Assembly (NCBI GenBank): GCA_946902875.1
Contig: OX336339.1
Coordinates: 25,265,349 to 25,329,348 of the forward strand
Reading direction: 5' to 3'
Length of the DNA: 64,000 bases
Origin: Nematopogon swammerdamellus
Taxonomy: Eukaryota > Arthropoda > Insecta > Lepidoptera > Adelidae
A model generated the notes under the pieces. That model saw only the letters and a program-made list of their open reading frames with translations, had not been told where the DNA came from and did not search any database. Position numbers and translations under genes: made by a program. Positions 54,901-64,000 of the stretch are shown in pieces (position 1 is the stretch's first letter; the number at the start of each line of letters is the position of its first letter).

Positions 54901-57900
54901 CAATGCCGTACATGGGCTCGAGGCAGCACCGAAAATCATCGAGGACATTCGATAAGTCATAACCGGGAGTTCAGGACTATCGCGCCACAAAAAGCGCTGT
55001 GCGTCTCTATCCGCTTCCCTAATTTTAATTTGAGGAAACATCTCACATATATCGGCAATTAAAGCAACTCGGCCTTCTCGGAAACGGAATAATATACCTA
55101 ATAGTGACTGGAGGAGATCAGGACCAGGTAATAGCATAGAGTTGAGACTCACACCTTTACATTTAGCCGCAGCGTCGTGAACTACTCGCAGCTTACCTGG
55201 TTTGTGAGGGTGAGTTACCCCAAAGTGTGGTAAGTACCACTGAATTCGAGTCAGTGGCATCTGCTTGTCACATATTTCTGCGTAGCCCTTACTTATCATT
55301 GCATGAACCTTTTCCTTATACTGACGCGCGTATTCCTTATCTTTTGACAGTTTACTTTCCAAAGTTTTGAGGCGAGACATAGCAAGATCAAAACTATTCG
55401 GCACTATCAAATTATCTTCCTTCCACAAAAGTCCTGCTTCAAAGCGTGTCGAGGGTAAGCGATGGACAGTATCTTCTAGAATTTTGATAGCTCGTTCGTC
55501 GCTTACACTCCTTGTTTCCATTTTAGTTATGCCTATAGAATCAAGTTTATATTGTTCCTTTATAAGAGTTTCTAGTGATTCCTGATTACAGTTTTCAGTT
55601 GAAGGTGAATCAAAAATGGCAGTGTGATTTATGAATGCAACCGGCTTGCTCTTGCTACACCCGAAACCATACAAAACCCAGCCTAAAGCAGTGAGGGAAG
55701 CCACCGGTTCGGAGCGTGAGCCTTTTCGTGTAACCTTAGCATACGTGAGGAAACAGTCCGCGCTACTCAATAGCACTGTTGGCTTTGCATCCTCGTATGA
55801 GAGCTCTTCGGCTATGTCGGTTAGGTGTGAACAGCGTTCTATGTCCTCACGTCGGGCAGATTGTTGTGCAAGACCAAGAGAAGGAATGGAGCGGGCATTT
55901 TGCACCATATACACATCTTCACTGTTTCGCCCACGAATATAAAAATTTACATACCGCACTTTTGTTTCTGTTGTCATTCCTCCTACACCATTTACAGTCA
56001 TACGTCCCTCGGGACCCGTCGCTCCGACAAGATTTGCCGTCTCCTCGTCGATGAGAGTGGCAGTAGACCCGTCGTCAAGCAGAGCATATGTTTCTACTTG
56101 ACCCGCTGGTCCGCTCACCACTACAGGAATAACCTTGAGAAGCACGCGATGTAGTGAAGGACGTGTCGCGGTGGAGGATCCATCGACCGATATATTGGAC
56201 ACAGTCACCTCTACATCGCGAACATTTTCGTGTGATGTCTCCCCCGTACTCGAAGGTGCAGTCGAGTTATTTTGAGGTCCGTCGGAAGTGAACATACATT
56301 TAGCAGAAGGTCGCGGTGCAGCGACAGGAAACGTTCCACCATGTAGCAAGGCATGGTGACGCAAGTTACAGTTGTCGCGATCGCATCGTTTTGCCTTACA
56401 TGTTTTCCACTGATGCGAGTGACCCTTGAGACATCGGTAACATATCTTTGCTTTACGAACCCAGCTCCATCTATCGTCCACAGCGAGTGACTTGAATTTG
56501 TTACAAACATGTATATTATGCTGCTCGTCACAATAAGGACAACATATGGAAGTATGCGTGGAAGCCGAGGTGAGGTGAACTTTCTCACGTCGTGTTCCCT
56601 TATCAGAGTCGACTTGTGGCAAGGCAACTAATCCGAACGTTGACTGTCGTTCGGATTCCCGATACAGAAAATCAGCTAATAATTCTAGTTTTACCTTATG
56701 CGGCTGCTCCGCTGCGTAGTCGGTCCACTTGCCTCGCATCCACGGTGACAGCTTGCCGAGTAAAGTGTCAAACAATTCCGGCGATTGTAAATATTCATCT
56801 TTATTTAACAGTTTAATTGTTTCAACACAGTTACGAACTTTACAAGTAAACACATTTAAATCTTTATTTTCATTCAATTTTGGAAGCGCTCGTAGTGTTG
56901 ACAGTTCATTCATAACAATAAATTCGGGACGAGCGAAACGAAGCTCGAGAGCTCGCAGGATGTCGTCCGGCTCGCGCGCCGACACGAGCAGCGACGCGAC
57001 CGCCTCGCGCGCGTCGCCGCGCAGCGCGTGGCGCAGCCGCGCTACGTTCTCCGTCGCCGTGTACGACGCCCTCGTGTCCTCGAACGTTCGTTTGAACGCG
57101 AGCCATTCAGTAGAGTTACGAGAGTAGGGCATCAACTCAATGTACCATGGCTTTTTAACTCGACTTTGTGAGTTCGACGCCAAAGCGGCTATAGCCGAGG
57201 CGAGTTGAGAAATTTCAGAAGTTTTTTCGTTATAGATTGTTTGTGTTACCTTAGCGATGTCGTTTACTTGACCACTGTTGTCCGGCCGTGGCGGACGCGC
57301 CGTAACCCCGCTCGGCTTTAACGGCGGCCGTACAGGGATGCTCGGAGAGTGTAGATTGAGCGGAGAAACCGCTAACTCCCGCTCTACACCCGCAGCCTGC
57401 GGTATCACCGTCTGTGGTGTAGAATTATTGTTGGAATAATGTGTATTCTCTTCCAAATTGACTATATGATCGGCAACCTGTACTGAGTCCGAGTCGTTTA
57501 AGTCGTTGACCCAGTCGATTGTTCGCATACTTCTGGATGTGTGAGCGCTGCCGCTGTGTGTGCTCTCGCTCTCGGCATCGATCGCAGCCAGCTCCGCCCG
57601 TAGCTCCAGCTCAGCCACTAGGCGCTCTCGCTCGGCGGCCAGGCGCTCACGCTCGGCAGCCAGGCGCTCACGCTCGGCAGCCAGGCGCTCACGCTCGGCC
57701 TCACGCTCGGCGGTCTGACGCTCGAGCTCTAGAAGCCGGCGCGCGTGAAGCGCCTCCGCCGATAGCTTGCGCGCGACGAGCGAAGATGTTGAGCGTGTGG
57801 AGCGCGCGTGGCCAGTGGAGCGCGAGTGGCCTGCGCTGCGGTGCTGCTGCTCACCTGCAACATGATCACGGTCACTCATTGGATTCACGCTACCTTCGCC

Positions 57901-58086
57901 GCCACCTCGGGGCGCGTACGCGACCGGCGCGCGAGGAGCATGGTGCACGACCGAGTTCTCCGATGCAGAAGATGAACTCGTATGAGGTCGTGCACGCTCC
58001 GCGCCGGGCGCTCCCGAGTCAGACGAAGGGCGTTCGTGTGAACCCGTTCCCCTCGACTCTTGTCTCGAGGAAGCCCTGGTCTCCAT
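51991..58086 (-). CDS. BEL/Pao gag-pol polyprotein, intact (2,031 residues)
   Basis: The start is the ATG at 58086 (METRASSRQ); the frame is open 14 codons further up but has no ATG. Order of parts: Ser/Arg-rich N-terminus; a charged coiled stretch with repeated ERLAAER (about 130-165); a capsid-like gag region (about 315-480); zinc-binding Cys/His motifs (about 515-580); an aspartic protease with LDDGST (about 670); reverse transcriptase with ALIADICEMF and the YMDD box (1088-1091); RNase H with CDAS (about 1271); an H-H-C-C zinc finger (about 1670-1710); an integrase catalytic core with Asp in GLDYLGP, Asp in SDNGT and Glu in GGAWERL; and a basic C-terminal domain. All catalytic residues are present, with no frameshift or stop. 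It encodes the functions for virus-like particle formation, reverse transcription and integration. No envelope gene. Confidence 0.95.
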   Translation of the reverse strand: METRASSRQESRGTGSHERPSSDSGAPGAERARPHTSSSSASENSVVHHAPRAPVAYAPRGGGEGSVNPMSDRDHVAGEQQHRSAGHSRSTGHARSTRSTSSLVARKLSAEALHARRLLELERQTAEREAERERLAAERERLAAERERLAAERERLVAELELRAELAAIDAESESTHSGSAHTSRSMRTIDWVNDLNDSDSVQVADHIVNLEENTHYSNNNSTPQTVIPQAAGVERELAVSPLNLHSPSIPVRPPLKPSGVTARPPRPDNSGQVNDIAKVTQTIYNEKTSEISQLASAIAALASNSQSRVKKPWYIELMPYSRNSTEWLAFKRTFEDTRASYTATENVARLRHALRGDAREAVASLLVSAREPDDILRALELRFARPEFIVMNELSTLRALPKLNENKDLNVFTCKVRNCVETIKLLNKDEYLQSPELFDTLLGKLSPWMRGKWTDYAAEQPHKVKLELLADFLYRESERQSTFGLVALPQVDSDKGTRREKVHLTSASTHTSICCPYCDEQHNIHVCNKFKSLAVDDRWSWVRKAKICYRCLKGHSHQWKTCKAKRCDRDNCNLRHHALLHGGTFPVAAPRPSAKCMFTSDGPQNNSTAPSSTGETSHENVRDVEVTVSNISVDGSSTATRPSLHRVLLKVIPVVVSGPAGQVETYALLDDGSTATLIDEETANLVGATGPEGRMTVNGVGGMTTETKVRYVNFYIRGRNSEDVYMVQNARSIPSLGLAQQSARREDIERCSHLTDIAEELSYEDAKPTVLLSSADCFLTYAKVTRKGSRSEPVASLTALGWVLYGFGCSKSKPVAFINHTAIFDSPSTENCNQESLETLIKEQYKLDSIGITKMETRSVSDERAIKILEDTVHRLPSTRFEAGLLWKEDNLIVPNSFDLAMSRLKTLESKLSKDKEYARQYKEKVHAMISKGYAEICDKQMPLTRIQWYLPHFGVTHPHKPGKLRVVHDAAAKCKGVSLNSMLLPGPDLLQSLLGILFRFREGRVALIADICEMFPQIKIREADRDAQRFLWRDSPELPVMTYRMSSMIFGAASSPCTALYVKNKNAFDFQDQYPAAAASIVKDHYMDDFIGSLDCSEEAAQLAADIVTVHKKGGFEMRGWISNDPSTLSLLPPDLLLNIKPNIDVDLGNSSLFVRTLGVVWQPESDVISFSNDIVKTLPTVLTKRIVLSLIMKIYDPMGLLGAIIVRGRIMFQQAWRSGVDWDQHLPQDDSMRWKEWFKDLSSIASLKIPRWYLCKSDPVERELHVFCDASELAYACVAYWRFIYSDESVQLALIGSKVRVSPLKPVSIPRLELQGALIAARFASTICESHRNKPSKRIFWCDSMTVLAWIRSDARMYKPFVAHRVGEIIEITNIREWRWIPSSLNVADDATRIKSGGLDATSRWISGPGFLLGLENIFPEEPVSTQRMNQDELKPSAKVAIHYQHSVDPHHLPLSANPKRFSNWLRMVRATARAHQFIRLLRIRSLKNRGVDVGNLMPGHICSFAPFESSTDVTDHQKAPENDVLDTRKSSVTISDSNLNDQVIACPLRVRIQKTLARRSLATLSRQSISKPLNLEPLSAQDLGLAEIHILRGGQEETFGPEIACLRTRQPVPHRSKLYKFAPTVTQDGLLRLKGRIVAARGIPEEVKCPIILQGTHPSVRLLVLHYHKNAAHANNETIINELRQRFWIIKLRSTVRKVAYDCQFCKIKKAVPLEPPMGDLPIERLSHHHRPFTYVGLDYLGPLQVSVGRRHEKRYVALYTCMTTRAIHLEVVNSLSTDSAVMSLRRFIARRGTPIRILSDNGTAFTGANNELTKMYAESITNFAANKGIEWKFIPPAAPFMGGAWERLVRSVKVALSTTLNERFPKEEVFTTLIAEAEAIINSRPLTHVSVDPSDPEALTPFHFIIGTSSGAPLPIKLDDSDMIRRCDYKKALRLADHFWSRWISEYLPTLQTRGRKRASNNNLAVGDLVLIVDGTLPRGTWPRGRVKAVYAGQDKVVRVADVETVVGILRRPTKKLILLPVSVCD

Positions 58087-58110
58087 TCTTGCTATACTGG
58101 AAATATAAAT

Positions 58111-58127
58111 CCAGGCTCGAAGAACCA
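58111..58127 (-). promoter_or_regulatory. Primer-binding site
   Basis: The minus strand reads TGGTTCTTCGAGCCTGG, starting two bases after the 5' LTR. It begins with TGG, complementary to a tRNA CCA end. The tRNA identity was not determined. Confidence 0.75.
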
Positions 58128-58129
58128 AA

Positions 58130-58251
58130 TATTAGCGACGAAAATGAAAACCAGACTTTTTCCTTCGAATTTTATTGACATAGTGACCAAAGAATATCAC
58201 ATGTTAGAAAAATAAACACTAAATAATATTATTACTGGCCAGTTCGGTACA
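58130..58251 (-). repeat. 5' LTR of the BEL/Pao element
   Basis: It is identical to the 3' LTR except for one transition. On the minus strand it begins 'tgtaccgaactggccag'. AATAAA corresponds to plus-strand 58171-58176. Confidence 0.93.
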
Positions 58252-58286
58252 GGTTTGCCCTGCAGCTCAACCTTTCTGAAAAAATA

Positions 58287-59199
58287 AATTCACAGATTTC
58301 TTGCCTCACACGACTATCGAGCACATTGCAAATGAATCTACGGAATTCGAAAAAATATCGTCGCTGAGCGACACGAGAAAGTCGGGATAAGGAAAAGGTT
58401 AGTTGGGGTCTGATGATGGAGCCGGAAGGAAGCCATAGGAACTCCTAAACTACACATGATAAGCCTATCGTGTTTGGGCTCGTTGGATTTGTCTTCGCAA
58501 GTACTCTTGTCATATATGATGTCCAGGGTCCTGATGATGGAGCCGGAATGAAGCCATAGGAACTTCTAAACCACACATGATAAATCGACCGTGTTTGGGC
58601 TCGTTGGATATAGGAATATAGGTTAGGTTAGAAGATGCGTCGCATTGAAAATGAATTCAACAAAATAAAAAAAAATATTACATTTATATATTTTTTATTA
58701 TTTTTCAAAAACACAAGCAGCTTAAAAATGTGAACTAAAATTTAGACAGAAAAAGAGATAAGCTTGACATTATGTCTAACTAAAGTAACAAATTAATAAA
58801 TATCAAATATAAAAATATAATATATAGAAGATAAGAATATAGGTTAGGTTATCCTATATTCCTATATTCCTATATCCAACGAGCCCAAATATGGTGGATT
58901 TATCATGTGTAGTTTAGGAGTTCCTATGGCTTCCTTCCGGCTCCATCATCAGGACCCTGGAAATAACATATGACTAGAGTACTTGCGAAGACAAATCCAA
59001 CGAGCCCAAACACGATGGGCTTATCATGTGTAGTTTACTAGTTTCTATGGCTTCCTTTCGGCTCCATCATCAGAACCCAACTAACCTTTTCCTTATCCCG
59101 ACTTTCTCGTGTCGCTCAGCGACAATATTTTTTCGAATTCCGTAGATTCATTTTCAATGTGCTCGATAGTCGTGTAAGGCACGAAATCTGTGAATTGTT
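58287..59199. mobile_element. Foldback element, arms of about 350 bp
   Basis: The left arm (58287-58632) and right arm (58842-59199) are inverted copies: 'aattcacagattt', 'cgacacgagaaagtcgggat', 'gatgatggagccggaa'. Each arm itself contains a roughly 75-bp module ('gatgatggagccggaaggaa' to 'tttgggctcgttgga') twice, so four copies exist. The loop is AT-rich, about 210 bp. No frame. Confidence 0.88.
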
Positions 59200-59343
59200 T
59201 TAAATTAATATTTAAATAATTACGCAACAACCTGCTTAATAAATATAAACAATACATACATTAAACTAATTACAAAATAAACTAAACTACAATTTAAATT
59301 TAAAACAAAAAATTCTACCAATAAATATTAAAAATAATATAAA

Positions 59344-59454
59344 TCAAGGGCCAGATCCAGAAGGCAGATCTAGCTGCTCGACACTGCGCGTATAGTCCGG
59401 AGGTTTCTCTCTTTGGAACCCGACCATCGGTAGGCTGGGCTCGCTGGTGGTGCT
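59344..59454 (-). CDS. Possible terminal coding exon, unidentified gene
   Basis: One minus-strand frame reads TTSEPSLPMVGFQREKPPDY, then TRSVEQLDLPSGSGP and a stop at 59344. Its composition is coding-like and the stretch is not one of the repeats in this window. A candidate acceptor TTTCCAG lies at the 5' end, but the pyrimidine tract is poor. I do not recognise the protein. Confidence 0.3.
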   Translation of the reverse strand, partial: STTSEPSLPMVGFQREKPPDYTRSVEQLDLPSGSGP

Positions 59455-59489
59455 GGAAACTCCGTTTGTTTTTTTATATTAATTTTAGG

Positions 59490-60157
59490 TTTTAATTTAC
59501 AGACAGACAGAGGACAGACAGACAGACAGACGGCGTGGGCTTAGTAATAGGCTTCCGTACGGGATACGGAAACCTAAAAACAAAAACAAAAAAGATTCCA
59601 ACACCAAGTAAGGTTGTTTAGGGTTGTATAAATGTTTATCCTTGTTACGCCGGACTGCATAATCAGCCAACATCTGCTACGCATTACTCACATCCAACCG
59701 AGTTCCTACCGGCTATAAATAGACCAGGAGCTGCGTAGTTCTGCAAAGGGCAGTTATTGGATTTTGAGGGAGGGGCCAACGAATTCCTAGCACGCTCGCT
59801 CTTCCTGCCCCCATCCTACGGAGGAGCCATCCTCCCAATACCCTCGCGCCCCCAGTTCCGCCCCGCGCCTCCGGCCTCCGCTCCTCCGTACAACCTGTAC
59901 TGTATTGTTGTATGTATAATGGGAAATGTGCGTGGGAGTCATCAGAAACGAAACTTGTACACTTCTAATGAAATAACGCGAACAAAGGGGCTCTGCTTTT
60001 AAAAGAAGGAAGGAAGCTTAGAATGACAATAGTTGAAATTGAATTAAAAATATTTTTTTTATAAGAATTTTTTTAAACAGTCGTTAATTATGTCGTTCTA
60101 CCATGTGATTTTAATCATTTTGTGAAAAGCGGAAAATATAAATTGATAAAAACATTT
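59490..60157. other. No certain gene; family C fragment and a GC-rich patch
   Basis: 59495-59580 is a family C end with (CAGA)n. 59757-59905 is unusually GC-rich for the window, with a plus-strand open frame of uncertain meaning. Nothing is otherwise recognised. Confidence 0.35.
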
Positions 60158-60512
60158 TTTTTTGTGGAAAATGACACGATTGACTCAATCACCTACAACA
60201 TCCGTGATGTCAGCCCATAACACCGGGTGAACTAGGTGCCACTTCAGTGCTTCCCTTCGGTCGTGCCGGCTACACTGAACTGGACGGACAACACGAACTA
60301 TTTGCATAGCCGTTTCGACCAAAGTTTCATTCAGTGCAGTGGTATCAACCCGGGCGTATTAAATCCTACTTAGTAAGGTAAGAAGGGAAGGGAACGTGAA
60401 ATCCGAACTACGGTCAGCCTCCAACGGTCGAGCGGTCACCCATCCAAGCACTGACCGCGCCCAGGTGTGCTTATCATCACGATCGACAGTCGACCGTCCG
60501 CACCACTGAGCT
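60158..60512 (-). mobile_element. SINE-A, nearly complete
   Basis: It is in reverse orientation with poly-A (poly-T at 60157-60165), body, B box and 5S-like 'cggtcacccatccaagcact'. It ends at 'caccactgagctc', the A box. A SINE-B tail piece (60515-60565) follows. Confidence 0.8.
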
Positions 60513-60564
60513 CGAAGCATGTGCTCTGGCCCCTCTGACTCCAGCACCTATACCGAATTAAATA

Positions 60565-60950
60565 AAAAATTGGTCAAGTGCGAGTTTTACTCACGAACGG
60601 AGGGTTCCGTAGATACGCTACGACAAAAAACATATCCGTCTAAATTTTGTCTGTCTGCAATGCAAAGTAACTGTGGCGCCATTTATTATTTAGTGGCGTG
60701 AAAATGTATTAGTCGATTCTTAGCACGTTTCGTGTATAAGGATCCCCCTTAATTGTTTTACCTTTTTTATTATTTCTTGTTATATCCGCCATAATACACA
60801 TATTCTGTGAAATTGCAACGAGTTACCTATTACAAAAGATACAGCCCTAAGACGGGCGGACGGACGAACGGACAGACAGACAGACAGACCGACAGATAGA
60901 TAGAGGGCATAGGCTTAGTATAGGCTTCCGTATGGGTACAGAACCAAAAA
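60565..60950 (+). repeat. Family C repeat
   Basis: It runs from 'ttggtcaagtgcgagtttta' to 'ggcttccgtatgggtacag', with a (GACA)n tract. Confidence 0.65.
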
Positions 60951-61004
60951 ACATTCAGTTAACGTATCTGTCAGGCAAGCGACATCAAATAGACTAACAG
61001 GAAA

Positions 61005-61290
61005 CGAAAAACCGGCCAAGTGCGCGTCAGACTTGCGCACCGAGGTTAAAAAAAATCGTTTCTTAATTTCAATTTAATTTTTAATTTTTCCCCCTTAATT
61101 TTTCACTTTTTAATTTTTTTATTATTTGTTATTACATCCGCCAAAATAACAAATATTCAGTGAAAATTGCAACCAGCTAGCTATTACAGATCCAAAGATA
61201 CAGCCATCGGACGGACGGATGGACGGACAGACAGACAGACAGAGATTATAGGCTTAGTATAGGCTTCCGTATAGATACGGAACCCTAAAA
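61005..61290 (+). repeat. Family C repeat
   Basis: It runs from 'aaaaccggccaagtgcgcgt' to 'tagatacggaaccctaaaaa'. It lies about 55 bp after the previous copy in the same orientation. Confidence 0.65.
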
Positions 61291-61451
61291 AATCTGTTAA
61301 CGTACCTGGCAGGCAAGGGGCATCGAATAAACTAATAGGAGACTAAAAATTAATAAAAAAAAAAAATATGGATACGCGAGACACTTGGCGCCGACAGCGT
61401 GGATTGTTGAGCCAATTCTTCGGCAACTAGACCTCCGCACTTATAGTTAGT

Positions 61452-61532
61452 TTTTTTTTTTTTTTTTTATGGAACCTGACACGGTTGGCTACATCACCTA
61501 CAACATCCGTGATGTCAGCCCATAACACAGGG
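61452..61532 (-). mobile_element. SINE-A 3' fragment
   Basis: A poly-T run and then 'gacacggttggctacatcac' to 'cccataacacagggt'. Confidence 0.7.
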
Positions 61533-62098
61533 TTGTTCAATGTTCAAAATTCCACGCCGTCCTATTTTACGTAAAGTTCAAATTGCGGGCATTCACCGAA
61601 CTGTATACAACGCACAACCATAAAATTGAACATTTTGAATTCATTGACATCTCATTCGTCAGTGTGAATGTTCAAACGAATTGTCCTTTCACACCAGATG
61701 GAGTCGCCAAAGCCGCTAATAGTCCCAATCGGTCGACAGGGTCGGGTATTAGATTAATCGGTCAGGTAAACCTCTCCAGTCTCACACAACCCACTCATGG
61801 AGTGTGGAGGACTGCAGGAAGGCAGCGGATGCGAGATGGTTTTCGAAGGATTGTTACAAATTGATTATCCGCGTTGGAGCGCTCGCACTGAGCCTGCGAT
61901 CTGAACTCTGACATTTAAGCTGGGTACAGGAGCACTGGTTCTGCCCTCCCCTCTCCTCGCCTACTGCGGTTCTTCAAGACTATCAGGAAACACCCCAGTC
62001 AACACAACTTTCATACGGTGTTATGTATAAACGTATTTCATGTTACATTAGTTGAGGTCTACAGTCGCCCTCTGCCCCCGCATCTTGTACAGCCTTAC
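61533..62098. other. No gene recognised
   Basis: A plus-strand open frame (61583-61864) has no recognisable domain or splice context. Confidence 0.35.
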
Positions 62099-62190
62099 CT
62101 GGAGATCAGAACTTGGGTCAACTGGACCAAGGTCGAACTGGAAGGCTGCGAGGTAGATGAGAACCTTGGAACTGTTCCTCTTGTATTTTG
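62099..62190 (-). CDS. Possible internal coding exon, unidentified gene
   Basis: The frame reads KYKRNSSKVLIYLAAFQFDL and then GPVDPSSDLQ. It ends in a strong donor, CAG|GTAAGG (minus strand), and begins after a pyrimidine-rich tract and CATTAG. Length is 92 nt; it would enter in phase 1 and leave in phase 0. It does not match repeats elsewhere in the window. It might belong with the possible exon at 59344-59454, though the phases do not join directly. Confidence 0.3.
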
Positions 62191-62217
62191 CTAATGAGTC
62201 AGAAGATTGGTTGAAAT

Positions 62218-62514
62218 GAAAACAAGTGCGAGTCGAACTCTCGCACCGAGGGTTCCGTATCGCCATGTCATGATCAGCGTCATTCACGCCATCTATATAT
62301 TAGTGAAAATGCTTCCTACTCTTTTAGGTAGATGGCGCGCATACACTTTTTAGTTTCTTGTATGGGAACCTTTTTTTTTTTATTTAAACTGACACGGTTG
62401 GCTACATCACCTACAACATCAGTGATGTCAGCCCATAACACCGGGTGAACTTGGTGCCACGTCAGTGCTTCCCTTCGGTCGTGCCGGCTACACTGAACTG
62501 TGTTTTTTTTTATT
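62218..62514 (+). repeat. Family C fragment plus SINE-A 3' fragment
   Basis: Family C sequence from 'caagtgcgagtcgaactctc' to about 62370 is cut by a reverse SINE-A tail (62371-62501). Confidence 0.6.
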
Positions 62515-62870
62515 TTTAGGTTTCCGTATCCCGTACGGAAGCCTATTACTAAGCCTCCGCCGTCCGTCCGTCCGTCCATCTGTCCGAGGGCTGTATCTCT
62601 TGAACCGTAATAGGTAGCCCGTTGAAATTTTCACAGAATATGTGTTACTATGTCGGATATAACAACAAATAAGAAAAATAAGAAAATGTTAAAAATTAAG
62701 AGGGGCTTCATACAACAAACGTCCGAAAAATCGATTAGTCACACTATTGAATAATAGATGGCGCCAGAGGCTTTTATACATTGCATTGTTGAAAGACAAA
62801 AGCTAGGCGGATAATAGCGGATAGATACGGAAACCTCCGTGCGCGAGTAAAACTCGCACTTAACAGATTT
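62515..62870 (-). repeat. Family C repeat
   Basis: It opens 'taggtttccgtatcccgta' and closes 'gagtaaaactcgcacttaac'. It is very close to the copy at 2451-2956. Another fragment in the other orientation follows (62871-63050). Confidence 0.65.
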
Positions 62871-63335
62871 TTTATTATTTGTTGTTATATCGGCCATAAT
62901 CACACATATTCTGTGAAAATTTCAACGGGCTACCTACGTATTACGGTTCAAGATATACAGCTCTCGGACAGACGGAAAGACAGACAGACAGACAGACGGC
63001 GTAGGCTTTGTAATGGGGTCCCGTACGACGAATACGGAACCCTAAAAATTAATGAAAATGCTATTTTACTAGGTGGTGAATAATTTTTTTTTATGTGAAA
63101 CAATTTAGCTCTCGGTATGGGTAGTAATTTTGTGAATAAGTCAATTCATGAAGCGGAAGAGTTTCGTCCGTCCGTCCGTCCATCCGTCTGCCTGACTGTC
63201 CGTCTGTACTACCTTAAGGGCTGTATCATTTGAACCGTAAAAAATAAAAAGGTTCCCATACAAGAAACGTGTTTTTCACAAACACAACACAAATACAGAA
63301 ACGTGTTTGTCAATGTTTTTAGGGTTCCGCATCCA

Positions 63336-64000
63336 TACGGAAGCAACCTGACCGGAATTTATTTAGCCTATCCTGTGTCACGTATAGTTAAATGTGCTTG
63401 TACTAAGTTTCGTCGAATTCGGATGATCGGTTTAAGAGTTATGGAGGAACATATATACATACGGAAAATATTTCAAAAAAATTGTCAATTTAGTTTTAGC
63501 ATCATACATAGAGTCTACAAACGCAGTTTATCATATAACAAAGTAGCTTACTCCAAGATCATCCCTTACAGATTTATTATTAGTATTGATTGATTGATGA
63601 TGAGAAAACTTGTTGCCTCTCACTGTTGTTACGTAGTGTATCGTCCGTCGACTTAGGGTAGTGAACGGTTTGCGCCAAGTCCGCAGATTGCGGTTGCGCT
63701 GACTGTGAAACATTTTACTGAATTCTCGACAAACATTTGGTTTTGTCTTAAGTTGTTACATTTCACGAAGGCACATTGAGCTTTTTAACAAAGGCGAGTC
63801 AAAAGCGTAGTCATTATCATTATATTGTTTTAGTAACTTTTGCCTGCGGCTTCGCACGCGTGAAATTCGTGTTTAAAAGGCGGAACAATCGTTTTGTCTG
63901 AGATCCACATAGCGTAACCGGAACTGAATTTGATTTAACCTATACTATGTTACCTACGTATAGTTAAATGTGCTTGTACTAAGTTTAATCGAATTCGGAT
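63336..64000 (+). repeat. Two family E repeats, the last truncated by the window end
   Basis: 63340-63595 has 'cgaattcggatgatcggttt' and ends 'catcccttacagatttatta'. A second copy starts at about 63835 ('gcctgcggcttcgcacgcgt') and is still in the body at 64000. Between them no gene is seen. Confidence 0.6.

Larger units (their letters stand above)
51803..58251 (-). mobile_element. Complete BEL/Pao LTR retrotransposon
   Basis: The element is 6,449 bp on the minus strand. Direct repeats of 122 bp at both ends differ at one base (position 51921 c, 58248 t). Immediately outside lies the same 5-mer, ggttt, at 51798-51802 and 58252-58256, a target duplication. The internal parts are in canonical order on the minus strand: 5' LTR, primer-binding site, one long gag-pol frame, polypurine tract, 3' LTR. 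No envelope-like frame is seen. LTR identity and the open frame indicate a very recent insertion. LTRs of 122 bp are short for this group. Confidence 0.95.

Noticed and set aside
57519..58178. 219-residue plus-strand frame opposite the gag region
   Set aside because: It is the antisense shadow of the repetitive, GC-rich N-terminus of the BEL/Pao gag-pol frame.

Overview
The window reads as AT-rich, intron-bearing, heavily transposon-loaded insect DNA, most likely from a moth or butterfly. The case rests on four things. First, a tandem cluster of four multi-exon seven-transmembrane chemoreceptors ends in the gustatory-receptor motif TYhhhhhQ(F/L). Second, the retrotransposon debris is of RTE-, CR1/L2- and BEL/Pao-type. 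Third, there is a mariner relic. Fourth, short repeats typical of Lepidoptera recur, such as those built on 'gtgcccgcggctccgcccg' and 'aagtgcgagtcggactcgcg'. The species cannot be named from the sequence alone. There is no bacterial-style gene organisation, no rRNA gene and no CRISPR array.

Layout. 1-13.6 kb is nested repeats: SINEs, Gs-type repeats with 'ggttccgta' ends, an internally deleted mariner at 8990-9905, and a small hAT-type MITE at 11311-11689 with 8-bp target duplications. 13.66-17.35 kb is a tandem array of about 433-bp units, each carrying the same minus-strand open frame; a SINE interrupts its first unit. 20.3-37.8 kb is the gene cluster: four plus-strand gustatory-receptor-like genes (20471-24412, 25651-28454, 29956-32083, 34674-37808), each with four coding exons, the same intron positions and phases, and 389-390 predicted residues. 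Genes 1 and 2 are close paralogs, as are genes 3 and 4. Their introns and spacers hold SINEs, LINE fragments and a 0.5-kb foldback element. 38-48 kb is dominated by long palindromes: about 460 bp at 39380-39838, a foldback interrupted by a LINE at 39979-42097, and a 1.45-kb palindrome of 67-bp repeats at 44703-46153. 49.3-50.9 kb is a SINE split by a terminal-inverted-repeat element that carries a heptanucleotide array. 51803-58251 is a structurally complete BEL/Pao retrotransposon on the minus strand: 122-bp LTRs differing at one base, a 5-bp target duplication, primer-binding site, polypurine tract and one uninterrupted gag-pol frame. 58.3-59.2 kb is another foldback. 59.2-64 kb is repeats plus two short minus-strand stretches that could be exons of an unidentified gene.

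The only host genes I can support with confidence are the four receptors. They are probably membrane proteins of taste neurons. No ligand can be inferred.

The least ordinary feature I see is a SINE family of about 17 full or partial copies. Its head combines a tRNA-like A box, a segment that looks like the 3' half of 5S rRNA, and a tRNA-like B box. Its body is shared with a second SINE family that has a different tRNA-like head.
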